Positions 1 to 10,618 of a stretch of DNA of 64,000 bases are shown here, in pieces. The position numbers and the translations under genes were made by a program. The stretch lies in NCBI GenBank assembly GCA_023055425.1, contig JALGPY010000008.1, positions 8,442,501-8,506,500 on the forward strand. The letters run 5' to 3'. Origin of the DNA: Linanthus parryae. Lineage: Eukaryota > Streptophyta > Magnoliopsida > Ericales > Polemoniaceae. How positions within the stretch are numbered: position 1 is the first letter of the stretch; each line of letters opens with the position of its first letter. The notes beneath the pieces are model-generated. The model saw only the letters and a program-made list of their open reading frames with translations. It was not told where the DNA came from and searched no databases.

Positions 1-49
1 AATTTAACACCTTTCTTCAAAGAGGACGCGAAATCTAACTGACAAATGT

Positions 50-52
50 GTT

Positions 53-89
<37 letters not shown>

Positions 90-90
90 T
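50..90. repeat. T-rich/(TA)n simple repeat
   Basis: A run of T followed by about thirteen TA dinucleotides and an ATT-rich tail. It lies directly before a pyrimidine-rich stretch ending in CAG, so it would fall within an intron if the exon called at 118 is real. Nothing else is visible in bases 1-117. Confidence 0.9.
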
Positions 91-117
91 TTTATTTTTT
101 TGCTTGTTTCTCCCCAG

Positions 118-238
118 GGGACGTATAACTGTGCAACTTCATGACGGTAGTGCCGAACTCCAGGTACGCATCTTCGGACAGTCAGTAGACACTGTATTGG
201 GGATAAATGCAACAACCATGTCGTCAATATCGGCTGAG
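118..238 (+). CDS. Possible internal exon of an RPA1-like OB-fold protein (partial gene)
   Basis: A stretch of about 40 open codons is bounded by a good acceptor (pyrimidine tract, CCCCAG ending at 117) and a good donor (GAG|GTATGA at 238/239). Its reading frame (GGA at 119) gives a beta-strand-like segment with LHDGSAELQVRIFG followed by VDTVLGI. This resembles the C-terminal OB-fold of plant replication protein A large-subunit-like proteins, where a D-x-S/T-G strand is followed by an F/G turn and an LLG motif. The flanking exons are outside the window or not recognisable, so gene identity and intactness cannot be judged. It could also be part of a Helitron-type RPA gene or a chance open stretch. 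The call is an inference from motif spacing, not from an alignment. Confidence 0.3.
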
Positions 239-1217
239 GTATGAAACAAAATTTCTTGATTTAAAATTATACCCCATACCCAAATAGCTTATTATATTCG
301 GCACTGGGTTTGTTTCAAGGAACAACAAAGCGTGCTTGAGTCCGTGAACACGAACAGCGGCGCAAGAAGATTTTACTTCCTCCTTTCCCGGTGCACCAAT
401 GGAAATGTATTCCCAATGAATGGTTGGACCGTACGCTATGTAGTTGAATCTTGATGCACGCTCACACATAAAAACATAGCCCTATCAACGAACTAATAAA
501 GAAAATATGCCATTGTCGTTTTTTATGTTATTGTAATTAACGCTCTGTTATCAGTTAATGTCCACGTAATATTGTAGTTCGGTCTGCATAATATGATGTC
601 CCCGCTACATTTGTTACACATTTTATCCTTACTTGCAAAGTCACTTATGCGGTAGAATAGCGAATTAATATAAAACACATGCTAGGACGAATAAAAATCG
701 AATCGCTGATTTTAATGACGATGTATACGGCCATTCACAAGATTAAACTCAAATCTTAAATGCAACAATAGTTCGGATAGCTATTGAAATAGTATTAAAC
801 CATGCTTTTGTGACAGTGTGGACAAAAACTAAACGTATACTATTACACGGATAAATACAGGCTGGGCATCATAACACATTAATCGCTTATGCTTCTAATT
901 GCAAGTAGATCGCACTGGAGTGTGTTCACGAGTTATATTTGCTTAAATTCTTTTTGTGGCATTGTAACTCGTTTGATGCAAGCGTCATCCTGCAAATACA
1001 TCATTGAAATTAGATGAGGTGTTTTGCAACACACCACCACCCGCAACATGAATAAAATACAATTAACCCTGAATTTAGTTTTCAGATCCCTTTAGGAAAG
1101 AGATTCCGAGTCCATACTCGTGTATCTGCTAATTATTTATACTTCTCATATTAAGTTACAAGTTTTGGGATCATTGATATTGTTATTTGCGAAAAAAAAA
1201 AATTTTTCCTACACATT
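239..1217. other. Intergenic DNA, no gene recognised
   Basis: AT-rich sequence between the edge exon and the F-box gene. The short open frames here lack homology signals and splice context. The part next to 1218 holds the 3' untranslated region of the F-box gene. Confidence 0.6.
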
Positions 1218-2982
1218 TTAGTTATGAGGAAATATCTTACAAATAAAGTCGACTTCCCTATCACATCTACAAGCATCACACAATATAATGTCTTCGTTCC
1301 GCGCCCATCCTGATCTCCATCTGTGTTGGGGTTGCGATGCACAGCAACGCTGTTTCTCCATCTGTATGATTGGATTTTTAATCCAGATGCTCCTTAAAAT
1401 TGACTTAACCTTTTGCCGGTACTGCTCCAATTTTGTTTCTATCTCCTTGTCTTTTGTCATTCCACAGAACAACTCGATTCCCTTCTCACGGTATTTATCT
1501 CCACTCAACACCAAAATGATGACAATTATATAATGTGCTTCTCCAAGTCCAGCTTCTGCTGCTTTTTGTAAGGCGTCTAAGCCATCACTATATCGGCACA
1601 AACTGAAGTAATCAATCTAAAATTAAAAAAAAAGAAAAAAAAATATAAAAAAAAATGTACGTCAGTTTATGCCACTTCACAACGATTAACTTAGCTTTTC
1701 TTCTTGCTCCACGTTATGATAAATCAATATAACTGCCGCTTACCATTCCTTGCCTAAATAGAGCTTCTGGATTCCTACTGTCATTGCATCTCTTCATAAA
1801 TTGCGAGAATCCCCAAATCCATTGCTGACTGGACCGCCATGGAACGACGGGGAACTTCTTAAGTGACACCTTCTCGTATACGCAATTATAGTTAGATGCT
1901 TCATTGAACATCTTCAAACTGCTACATGTTGCAAAAGATTGCAGAAAATCATCAAACTGGAAGGGGTGAAAGTGTCTTTGCATCAAAGTTGAGGGGGTGA
2001 AACTGTGTTTTACCCCTATAATATGGTAAAGTTTCCAGTATAATTCCTCACCATCTAATGTGTTTACATTAATTAGGGGTTGTTGTTTGAAATAGACTAA
2101 ACAAGGATACATTCAGAAATCAAACTACAAATGTTCTGAAACTGGTGATCTTCTCCTATTCCTCCCATCACCAACACCTAAAGAATGAGCCTTTGTTCAA
2201 CAGACACTGCTTAATTGCTCGAAATTGAGGGCTAGGAAGACAGCAGATAAAAATTGGTTTATCGTGTTTATTAAAATGTAAGAACGTAGACATAATCTCT
2301 GTCTGCAATCCCTATGTCCAGTCGCACTCTTATATGGAGACCAACCCCCACCCGAATTTTGAAAATTCCCAATTATTACGCTATATTTATTTATCTTATT
2401 ATATTAGCCCCCAACTCAAAGTTTTAATATTCACAACATTTAGCCTACATTCTATTAATATAATCACATTAATTCCCACTCGTATAATATATTCACTTCA
2501 ACAATCTATCAATTCGTCATTTTATCCATTAAATACATCAAAATTTATCAACAAATCCGTCATTAAGCTTGACATTTTCCTTGTACTCACACGGCCAAAT
2601 TTTAAATCCGCCCATGTCCGTGTCAAAGCTTTTATAGAGACAAAAAAACACACTGGGTCATGTACACAAACATGGTAAGTGAAAATAGAAAACTCTCCAA
2701 CTCTATCAGTATGATATGATAAAATCCTTCTTATTCTAATACTGTTCCTATTGATATTCAAATTGAGCTTTGAAGATTATGAATACTTAACGAAACAAGG
2801 GAGATAGAGAAGCAGAATAACATAGAATATTACCTTTTCTTTGCGGTAAACAGATCATCAGATGAACAAGATCCCAAAATTGCCAATATTTCTGTGATTA
2901 ACTCTTTCGGGAGTGAGTTGATGGTGGAGGAATTGCTCTCCTTTGTGTTCCTTCTTCTTACGGATGACCTCAGCGGCGCCAT
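1218..2982 (-). CDS. F-box protein of the At1g67623/At2g35280 type, three exons, 240 aa
   Basis: Predicted SCF E3 ubiquitin ligase adaptor: the N-terminal F-box binds SKP1/ASK, and the C-terminal part would recognise a substrate (family knowledge). Exons on the minus strand: 2982-2834 (149 nt), 1918-1744 (175 nt), 1616-1218 (399 nt including stop). Donors are AAAAG|GTAATA and GGAATG|GTAAGC; acceptors are TAGCAG and AATTTTAG. The joined frame is uninterrupted. The F-box (residues about 21-65) starts INSLPKELITEILA and runs across intron 1 into the K-x-F motif, with KVSLKKFPVVPW following, a hallmark of this family. Exon 2 ends in NPEALFRQGM and exon 3 begins IDYFS, then a Sel1-like helical region and a Cys-rich tail (CC...C..C.C...C) that may bind zinc. 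The length is typical. The start is the first ATG after a TATA box 91 bp upstream. The substrate is unknown. Confidence 0.85.
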
Positions 2983-3072
2983 AGTTGTGTTGAAAAATAG
3001 CTAATTGTGTTCTTGTTCTTGGTGCTGCTGCACTACAGAGAGAATTGATAGAAAATAATACGTGGAAAGTGG

Positions 3073-3080
3073 TTTATATA
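3073..3080 (-). promoter_or_regulatory. TATA box of the F-box gene
   Basis: TATATAAA on the minus strand, 91-98 bp upstream of the F-box start codon. This leaves room for a normal leader. Recognised by consensus and position only. Confidence 0.6.
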
Positions 3081-3652
3081 GAGAGTTGGTGCATGTATAT
3101 AGATAAGTATTCGGTACAAATAATGAGTATCACTCTGCATCTTAAATATCAAGTTTGAAATAATAATCATTAACAATACACTGGGTTGTGCATGAACTGG
3201 TAATATACAGCACCTGTTCATATCATGATTACATTAAACTGATTGACATGCATATTTAAGCACACACATCTCCAATAAATGCAATCTGCAATACAAGTCA
3301 ATTAAGCATCGTCTACTGCCAAGCATACTCAACTTGAGAAAACATCAATACGCACCAGGCGAAGACGATACACAAAGACGATGTTATCCACACATCTCAG
3401 ACCAAAAAAAAAATATTAATCGTTCGATCAAGCAGACACGATATGCATCAATCCATGAATAACATAGTATGATACATCATTCTAAACGATTATTAAATTG
3501 TAAAGAAAGCAAACTCTGCATTGATACATGAAATATAGACGAAGATGACATCAATCCATAACCCCACCACAAATTAAGCATGACCAAACTCAACATTAAT
3601 ATTCATAAGACGTAACATGAAACTACGATCCACGATAACATAGCACACACAC

Positions 3653-3680
3653 AAAAAAAAAAAAAAAAAAAGAGAGAGAG

Positions 3681-3709
<29 letters not shown>
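3653..3709. repeat. A-rich/AG simple repeat
   Basis: Two long A runs flank an AGAGAGAGAG core. It lies just downstream (on the minus strand) of the stop codon of the 146-aa gene, so it would sit in its 3' untranslated region as a U/CU-rich tract. Confidence 0.9.
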
Positions 3710-3711
<2 letters not shown>

Positions 3712-3720
3712 CTAGACACT

Positions 3721-4161
3721 CTATAATCTTGGTTTCTTCTTGCATGAATCTTGAACATCTTCTCCAGTATTCTTCCTCTTGCTGCTCTTATCTGGTGTCG
3801 CATCTAGCGGAAGAATTGATTTCTTCATTTGCAAGTCTTCGCTACCTCCAGCTATGACTTTTTCCTTCTTCTTTCCACCTGAACTGGAAGAACGAGATAC
3901 AGAATGCTTCAGCTTCAGCGGATACGAGGAAGCCGTATCACTTCCCCAGAAGTCATCCTCTTCCTCCGCATCTGAGTACACCGTAGTCTCCGAGCCCTTC
4001 CCGACCACGTAACCGTGTTCGGCCCAACTCTCCCACTCAGATTCGTCGGTCGTGAATTCTTCCTCACTCTGATATTTTTTACTTTTCCTCTTCTGCTCCT
4101 TGCTCTTCACCTTAGTAGTCTTTCTCTCTTTGTCATCGGTATTTTCCTTACCAGAGTCCAT
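3721..4161 (-). CDS. Hypothetical hydrophilic nuclear-type protein, 146 aa
   Basis: I do not recognise the family. The single-exon frame is intact from ATG to stop, and a TATA box (TATAAAAG) lies 40 bp upstream, which supports a real gene. The protein is highly charged and Ser-rich: a basic stretch at residues about 12-29 (RKTTKVKSKEQKRKSKK), an acidic middle (SEEEF, TDESEWESW, DAEEEDDFWGSD), a Ser run (SRSSSSGGKKK), and a basic C-terminus ending CKKKPRL that looks like a nuclear localisation signal. There is no signal peptide or membrane segment. Low complexity suggests a largely disordered protein. The upstream repeat is shared with the F-box promoter, so the two neighbours may have a common promoter origin. 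It could be a lineage-specific gene or a truncated relic. Confidence 0.5.
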   Translation of the reverse strand: MDSGKENTDDKERKTTKVKSKEQKRKSKKYQSEEEFTTDESEWESWAEHGYVVGKGSETTVYSDAEEEDDFWGSDTASSYPLKLKHSVSRSSSSGGKKKEKVIAGGSEDLQMKKSILPLDATPDKSSKRKNTGEDVQDSCKKKPRL

Positions 4162-4200
4162 TGAATTAGAGTATGTTGTAACTTAGGCCAACTGCTTACG

Positions 4201-4208
4201 CTTTTATA
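4201..4208 (-). promoter_or_regulatory. TATA box of the 146-aa gene
   Basis: TATAAAAG on the minus strand, 40 bp upstream of the ATG at 4161. The predicted leader would be very short, about 10-15 nt. Confidence 0.55.
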
Positions 4209-4661
4209 CTAGAAGTAAGTAAGGACGTCAAAAGACCATAGCAAGTTTTCATGACCTTTAATTAAACTGATGGACATGATTACTTAGACAGACACATCTT
4301 CAGTAAATGTAATCTGAAGGACAGGTCAATCAACCACCAAACACTGCAAACCCTACTCAATCTACTTAAGAGATCTTCAATGCACATCAAGCAATCCATC
4401 TAAATGATGAAACCTAAAGCACAAGGAGAAAGATGGTGACTCATTGGGGAAGGTAATAGGCGTTGACAATAGAATAGATTGTGCATGAACTGTTAATACA
4501 TAGCATCCGTTCATGTCCTCTCATTGAACTGATTGACATGCACATTTACACAAACACATCTCCAATAAATGCAAGCTGCAAGACAGGTGAATCAAGCACA
4601 AGATACTGCAAGCCCAACTCAATCTACTAAATAAATCTTCAATTTACATCAACCAATGCAT

Positions 4662-5406
4662 GTAAATTATGAAACCAAACCAGAAGGACATAGATGTTGG
4701 GTGGTTGGACAAGATAACAAGCATTGACATTGGAAGGTAACATGTTATGAGTATGATTTTGTTAGGCTAAAGAGCTCATGATGCTCATTAAAGAGCAAAA
4801 TAAGATAAATGTAAATATCAATTAAAAACACAAAGAAAATTCCCGATACCTATCTCACAAACATTGAATATCTGAACGCACTGCATTATATCAGCGGCTA
4901 GAAGTTTCCCAAGTTTGACTGCACAACCCATATATTATGTAGTTATAGCCCGATAATAAGGAAGATTGCCAAACTATATCATTGTAAAACATATTACTCA
5001 ATATATGTTGCCAAAAAGACAACACCTAATTCAAAGGCAGGTGCAACCAATATCTATGTAGCCAATTTAAGTTGCCATCAATGACACGCTCGTCTACTAC
5101 TCCTGTACTACCTCACTATGATGCTGAGATACTCTATGCATACTGTCCCGTTATTTTAATCTCGTGACTATACAATGTAATACAAATGTGATGCACCCAA
5201 ACACGGTACGTAAGAATCCTGAATTAGCAAATGTATATCTCCGCCCATCGGACAAGCAGACATGCCAAGGCCACACCGCGCGCAACGCGCACGGGGTGGA
5301 ACCTAGTAAAGGCTAAATGTTTCAAAATGAAAAGTGTATGGGTTTTTCTATTAAATTGAAAGGACTGGAGGTTTAGTGTCACAAGTGTCAAACTGCATTC
5401 TGCATA
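4662..5406. other. Intergenic DNA, no gene recognised
   Basis: AT-rich sequence without convincing coding or RNA features. It separates the two left-hand genes from the first MITE. Confidence 0.6.
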
Positions 5407-5777
5407 GGCTCCGTTTGGTTGGTGGTCAAACATTTTCCTGTAAAATGTTTTCCCTTAATTTTGGTGTTTTGGTACTGTTTGGTTGGCGGTAAAATATTTT
5501 CCTGTAAAATTTTTTCCCACCATTTTTCGTAGAGTGAAGGAGCACAACAATAACTCAAACGAACACCTCCACCACCAATAACCACCACTACCACCAACCT
5601 CTACCACGACCCATAACTGCCACCCACCCATCACTGCCACTGTCGTCACGGCACACTGTTTTGGCAAGTGTCAACCAAACAAGAGAAAATAATTGCAGAG
5701 AAAACTTTTTCACAAAAAATTTTTTTCGCGTAGAACATTTTCCCTTGTAAAAATTTTACTGCGAACCAAACAGAGCC
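5407..5777. mobile_element. Foldback MITE with GGCTCCGTTTGGTT termini
   Basis: The left end GGCTCCGTTTGGTTGG and right end AACCAAACAGAGCC are inverted repeats. Subterminal TTTTCCTGTAAAAT motifs repeat inside. A second copy in the opposite orientation is at 31409-31759. The element has no coding capacity. The termini resemble Tourist/PIF-Harbinger MITEs, but the flanking trinucleotides (ATA left, AAG right) do not form a perfect TAA/TTA duplication, so the superfamily stays open. Confidence 0.75.
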
Positions 5778-6682
5778 AAGTGTCACTTGTTACTATATAT
5801 TTATCTATAAATTAGGCAGTCGCTCGGTGCCATTCCGGTTGAGACCAATGGACCAAGACCCGCCCAACCGGCCAGGACAACTATCCCTCCAGTCCCGGAC
5901 TTGTTCTAGACCACTCCAGTCCCGGGCCCGTTCACCCTTCAAACGGGCCGGTTTGGCAGCCCCCAAGCCCATTAGACAGCTAAGGCGACAAATGCAGTTC
6001 AGACAAGGAGATGCAACATGAATGTCATTATAGTCTCTGTTGAAATACATAGTTGACAAGATCCAGACCACTGTCATGCAAGTTACTCAATCACAGTTGA
6101 ATCTTGTCATACTAGTACAAAAACCAAAGCGCAGTAGCGGAACCAAAGACACTTGACCAATGTTATTGTTCATACAAAGAGTGATTCTAGCTAACCCAAA
6201 AAAAAAGAGAGAAAACTCGATACAATTGCTATGAAGCATTGCACCAGAAATGATTACGAAAGGTCACACAAAACCAGATAAGTCATTCCACAGTGATGCT
6301 TGTCCCTTATCAGATGAATTACTTCAGGAACTCTGTAGCTACAAGCCTCCCTCTTGTGTTTACAGATAATTTCAACTCGCCAATCTCCTTGTCAATATCC
6401 TGCAACTTTTCAGCACAGCGCAATGAAATATCTAACTTTCAATACCGTAAAACTACAATGAAGGAAAATAACCAAAGTAATAAGCATGATGATAGCTCAG
6501 ATGCGTGACTTAAATAATCGCACTTCTGATTCTACTGCACCATCATATTCACATCTACAGAAACTGAATGGAGTCTGAAAGACCCCGCAAAAAGACCCTG
6601 AAAAGTGAAAACCTTTGTGAGTAAACTGACATCCTCTGGTTGGCATTCAAGAAACCTAGAAATATTCCAAAACCAAAACCAT

Positions 6683-6945
6683 TGATACACTTAGCGTATC
6701 GGGTTGTAGCGATTCGAGAGGCTACGGTCTCCGAGAGAGATAAAAGAGATAGATAGACGAGAGTTGAAAGAAATACTTGTTTATTGACTGAATAATACAC
6801 TGCTTAAATAGATAAATAAACTGACCTACCCTAACCCTAGACCTAACGGGCCAAGTCCGGATCACTAAATATCAAATAACGTAGTTAAATACTAATAATA
6901 GATTAAATAGCTAAATAAATAAAAACGGTTGATACGCTATCCACA
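6683..6945. mobile_element. Unclassified non-coding insertion with GCGTATC-type ends
   Basis: Sequence present in block A but replaced by other DNA in block B. The left end carries GATACACTTAGCGTATCGGG and the right end GGTTGATACGCTATCC, giving an imperfect inverted repeat around GCGTATC, with a small terminal hairpin at the left. It shares layout and short motifs (CCCTAACCCTAGAC, runs of TAAATA, GATACGC end) with 50735-51063. Target duplication is not clear for this copy. It could be a MITE or a small solo LTR. Confidence 0.5.
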
Positions 6946-7232
6946 TCAAAGTGGGACAGCAACATCTAAAGCTGTGGCCATTTCCTTCTAGTTGTTTGCC
7001 TTTAGCATGGAGAACATGAGCAAAGAGCAAGCAAGAAAAATCCCAGCCCCAATCTCCCAAGGGGGTTCTTTCAGACCTCTCCAAGTCACTTAAAATTGTG
7101 CAAACAGACGGCGTCTGGGACAAAACCAAAGCAGCCAAAACATTTCATGTTTGTCTCTAGCCTAGGCAGACATTGTTATATGTTGTTATTATCTTCCAGG
7201 GATCATATTTCCCATAAGTATGAACTTCTGAT

Positions 7233-7370
7233 TGAAAGTGTGAGAATTTTCCCGTGAGTATTATTGCATCTTCACAATCTGTAAATAGAGGTTACAAACA
7301 CTATTCCTACTAATTACAAACAAAGTCCTCAACTAAGTGAGGTATATACGAAAACGTCCTACGACTATTA
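7233..7370 (-). repeat. 3' LTR of copia-1
   Basis: A 138-bp LTR. In element orientation it begins TAATAGTCGT and ends ACTTTCA. It lacks a 6-bp TTGCAT insertion present in the 5' LTR. Confidence 0.95.
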
Positions 7371-7381
7371 CTCCCCCGCAG
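7371..7381 (-). promoter_or_regulatory. Polypurine tract of copia-1
   Basis: The minus strand reads TGCGGGGGAG immediately before the 3' LTR, the expected plus-strand priming site for reverse transcription. Confidence 0.75.
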
Positions 7382-10300
7382 TCAAAACTGTAGGCGTGCC
7401 AACACTGAGACTGGAACAGAAGCGTTGGAACAAGGGCTGAGGAAGACCCTTGGTGAAGATGTCGGCGTACTGATAATCTGTTGGAATGTGCAACACGCGA
7501 AGCTGACCCAAACGAACCTTCTCACGAACGAAGTGTAGATCAATCTCAACATGCTTAGTGCGTTGATGCTGAACAGGATTACCAGAGAGATAGACAGTAC
7601 TCACATTGTCGTAATACACTACAGTGGCTCGAGGTGGGGGGACACGAAGCTGAAGAAGCAAATTCCGGACCCAACAGAGTTCGGAGACGGCATTAGCAAC
7701 ACCGCGATACTCAGCCTCAGCACTAGAACGAGATACCGTGGCCTGTCGCTTGGACGACCAACTCAGAAGATTATCTCCGTAGAAGACACAGTAACCAGAA
7801 GTGGAGCGGCGCGTGTCCGGACAACCAGCCCAATCGGCGTCAGTGTAGGCGGTGAGGGAATCAGCGGCGGAGGCAGAGAGCCGAAGACCATACTCAAGTG
7901 TCCCACTGATGTAGCACAAGATACGCTTCAGGGCATGAAAGTGTGGCTCACGGGGGTCATGCATGAAGAGACAGACCTGCTGAACGGCTTGGATGTCTGG
8001 TCGAGTGAACGTGAGGTACTGCAAGGCCCCAGCAAGGCTGCGGTATAAAGTAGGATCAGCAACCGGTGGGCCAGATGTGGCTGTGAGTTTACTCCCTACC
8101 TCAACAGGGGTGGCAGTGGACTTACAGGTCGACATAGAGGCACGACGAAGAATGTCGGTCGCATACTGATGCTGAGACAGGAACATGCCAGACGAATCAC
8201 AGGTGACAGCGATGCCCAGAAAATGATGCAGATGGCCCAGGTCAGTCATAGCAAACTCTCCAGAGAGCTAGGAGACAATCTAATCCAAGACAACCGGAGA
8301 TAACTCAGTGATGACGATATCATCCACATATAGCAGGAGGTAGACGATGTCCGAGCCACGACTGTAGATGAAGAGAGACTCATCACATGAGCAACCAGAG
8401 AAACCGATAGTCTGTGTGAGGACGATGGCAAATAGCTGAAACCAAGCACGGGGAGCCTGCTTCAGACCATATAAGGATTTGCGTAACCTGCAAACAAAGT
8501 CACGGTGGCCTATGTCGCGGTAGCCAAGGGGCTGATGCATATATACCGTCTCAGAGAGATCACCATGAAGAAAAGCGTTCTTGAGATCCAGCTGACGGAT
8601 AGGCCAAGAGCGCGTGACGGCAATGCTGAGAACTGTACGGATGGTGGTTGGTTTGACAACCGAGCTGAAATTCTCCTCACAATCGATCCCAACCATCTGG
8701 GACTTCCCATTAGCTACCAATCGCGCCTTATAGCGCTGCAGACTGCCATCAGCGCGAAATTTGTGGCGAAAGAGCCACATAGATCGCAGAACATTGGCCC
8801 CTGCCGGGCGAGGAACCAGATCCCAAGTGTGGTTCGTAACCATAGATCCAAACTCATCATCCATGGACGCTTTCCAGTGAGGATCGGACAAGGCTAGGAT
8901 GGGGGATTTGGGAAGGGGTGAGATGGGGTCTGGTGACTGGACCGCTAAAGTGAGACGGGTGACTGGTTTGACAATGCCATGCATGGATCGGGTGGTCATC
9001 TGAGGAGAGGTAGGAAGAGGAGAAGTAGCTAGTGGGCTTGGTGTGGGTGACTCAGGAGGGTCAGGCAACACAGACACATATGGTACAGTAGAGGGGCGAG
9101 TGGACACAGACCGACGAACGTAGTGCTGAGGAAAAGGTTCTACAAGGGTCCTGGACGGGATAAGCTGTGTAGGTTCCCTAGGAGGTGTGGGTGGCGATGG
9201 GGGTGATTTAGGAAGTGTGGGTGAGAGTGCGAGAGACACATGGTGGAGAGCACGATGAGTGAAGAGGTGAGACGGAAGACTGTCATCGGGATCAGACGTC
9301 CTGTGAACAGAGGGAGACACTGACCCAGGAGAGGAGAAAGGAAACACCATTTCATCAAAAGTGACGTGACGGGAAGTGTGAACACGACCAGTGCTCAAGT
9401 CGAGACATCTGTACCCACGATGGTTAAGAGGGTAGCCCAAAATTACACATTGAACAGAGCGGGGAGCAAGCTTGTGAGGTGAGATGGCAGAGAGGTTCGG
9501 GTAACACAAGCATCCGAACGTGCAAAGATGCTCATAGGAGGGTGAGCGATGATAGAGGGAAACAGTAGGGATAATGTTGCCAAGGACTTTGGTGGGAATA
9601 ATATTATGGAGGTAGACAGCAGTGAGAAGAGGCTCAACCCATAAAGAGGCTGGTAGAGAAGCCTGAGCTAGGAGAGCACGCATAATGTCATTGATTCTAC
9701 GAATCATGCGTTCAGCTTTGCCATTTTGAGATGACGTCTGAGGACACGCAAACCGGAAGACTAGTCCATGATTAATGGCGTGGGAGTGAAAGGAGCCATT
9801 ATCGAATTCTCCACCAATGTCACATTGGAAACTCTTGATGGGTCGCTGAAACTGGGTTTGGAAAAAGGTAGTGAATTGTTTGAATTTCAATATTGCTTCG
9901 CTTTTCTTTTTAGTGGGAAAACACAGAGAAAATGTGTGTAATCATCTAAGAGTAGTAGGTAGTATTTGTAGTGCGATTTGCTTGAAACCGGAGATGTCCA
10001 TAAATCACTGTGAACAATGTCAAACGGACTAACAGTGGAAGAAGTAGAAGCTAAGAAAGGCAACCGCACCTGTTTACTAATCTGACAAGCATGACAAAGA
10101 GTGTCTGATTTATTCCTACTACAAGCTATGAACTGACTACTACGAAGCAAATCTAAAACTGGAAGCCCGGGATGACCGAGGCGGTTGTGCCAAACTGAAG
10201 CAGGAAGGGCAGCTAACGAGACAGGGGACGACTGTGGTGGGCCAGGCTGGAATGGATAGAGATCACCCGAATTGCTGCTCCTCTGTAAAAGAGCTCCCGA

Positions 10301-10618
10301 ACGTAGGTCCTTCACAGAAAAACCAAAAGGGTCAAACTCAACAGAAACCTGATTGTCAGTGGTAAATTGACGAACATATACTAGATTTTTGATAACATTT
10401 GGTGTGAGTAAGACATTTCTAAGTTGAAGGGAACGAGTGTTGGTGGTAAGGGTGTGATTGTCATATCCTTTCACTGGAATGCTAGAGCCGTTTCCCACAA
10501 GTATGTTGGGAAAATGACAAGATGGTGAGAGAGAGGATAGGATACCTGAATGCGGAGTGAGGTGAGCTGATGCGCTGGAATCTAGATACCAAGTTTGATC
10601 CGGGACGCTGAGTATCAT
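7374..10618 (-). pseudogene. copia-1 pol (protease, integrase, RT, RNase H), broken
   Basis: Domains in minus-strand order: aspartic protease at about 10582 (the D-S-G-A motif is altered to DSSA); integrase zinc region with HNRLGHPG and CHAC (about 10190-10080); integrase core from DLWTS to SSQNGKAER (about 10000-9700); reverse transcriptase from WKASMDDEF (about 8875) with YVDD near 8317; RNase H with TDADW (about 7835) and SSAEAEYRG. Breaks: a frameshift near 10617 before the protease, a frameshift near 9890 inside integrase, and two in-frame TAG codons at 8282-8280 and 8270-8268 between RT and RNase H. Together with the protease change, the polyprotein is inactive. The end at 7374 follows the frame almost to the purine tract. 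Confidence 0.9.

Larger units (their letters stand above)
3180..4660. repeat. Three diverged copies of a ~150-bp promoter-side repeat
   Basis: Related segments lie at about 3180-3350, 4240-4390 and 4480-4660. They share the order AAACTGATTGACATG, ACACATCTCCAATAAATG, AATCTGCAA, GTCAATCAA and a CTGCAAGCC-like end. The first is upstream of the F-box gene; the other two are upstream of the small gene at 3721-4161. All have the same orientation. They are either remnants of a local duplication of a gene with its promoter or an uncharacterised dispersed repeat. The small gene lies between copies 1 and 2. Confidence 0.65.

Noticed and set aside
5805..6077. Open frames in the GGCC-rich repeat at the block A edge (similar at 21087-21443)
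   Set aside because: Frames differ between the two copies and no domain is seen; the ARPC4 3' flank and a repeat explain the sequence.
6911..7138. Minus-strand frame with hydrophobic segment, also near 22110-22260 in block B
   Set aside because: Small indels change the frame between the duplicates, and it lies inside ARPC4 intron 7, so it behaves as intron sequence.
7551..9385. Several long open frames antisense to copia-1 pol
   Set aside because: They are shadows of the true minus-strand polyprotein frame with no domain of their own.
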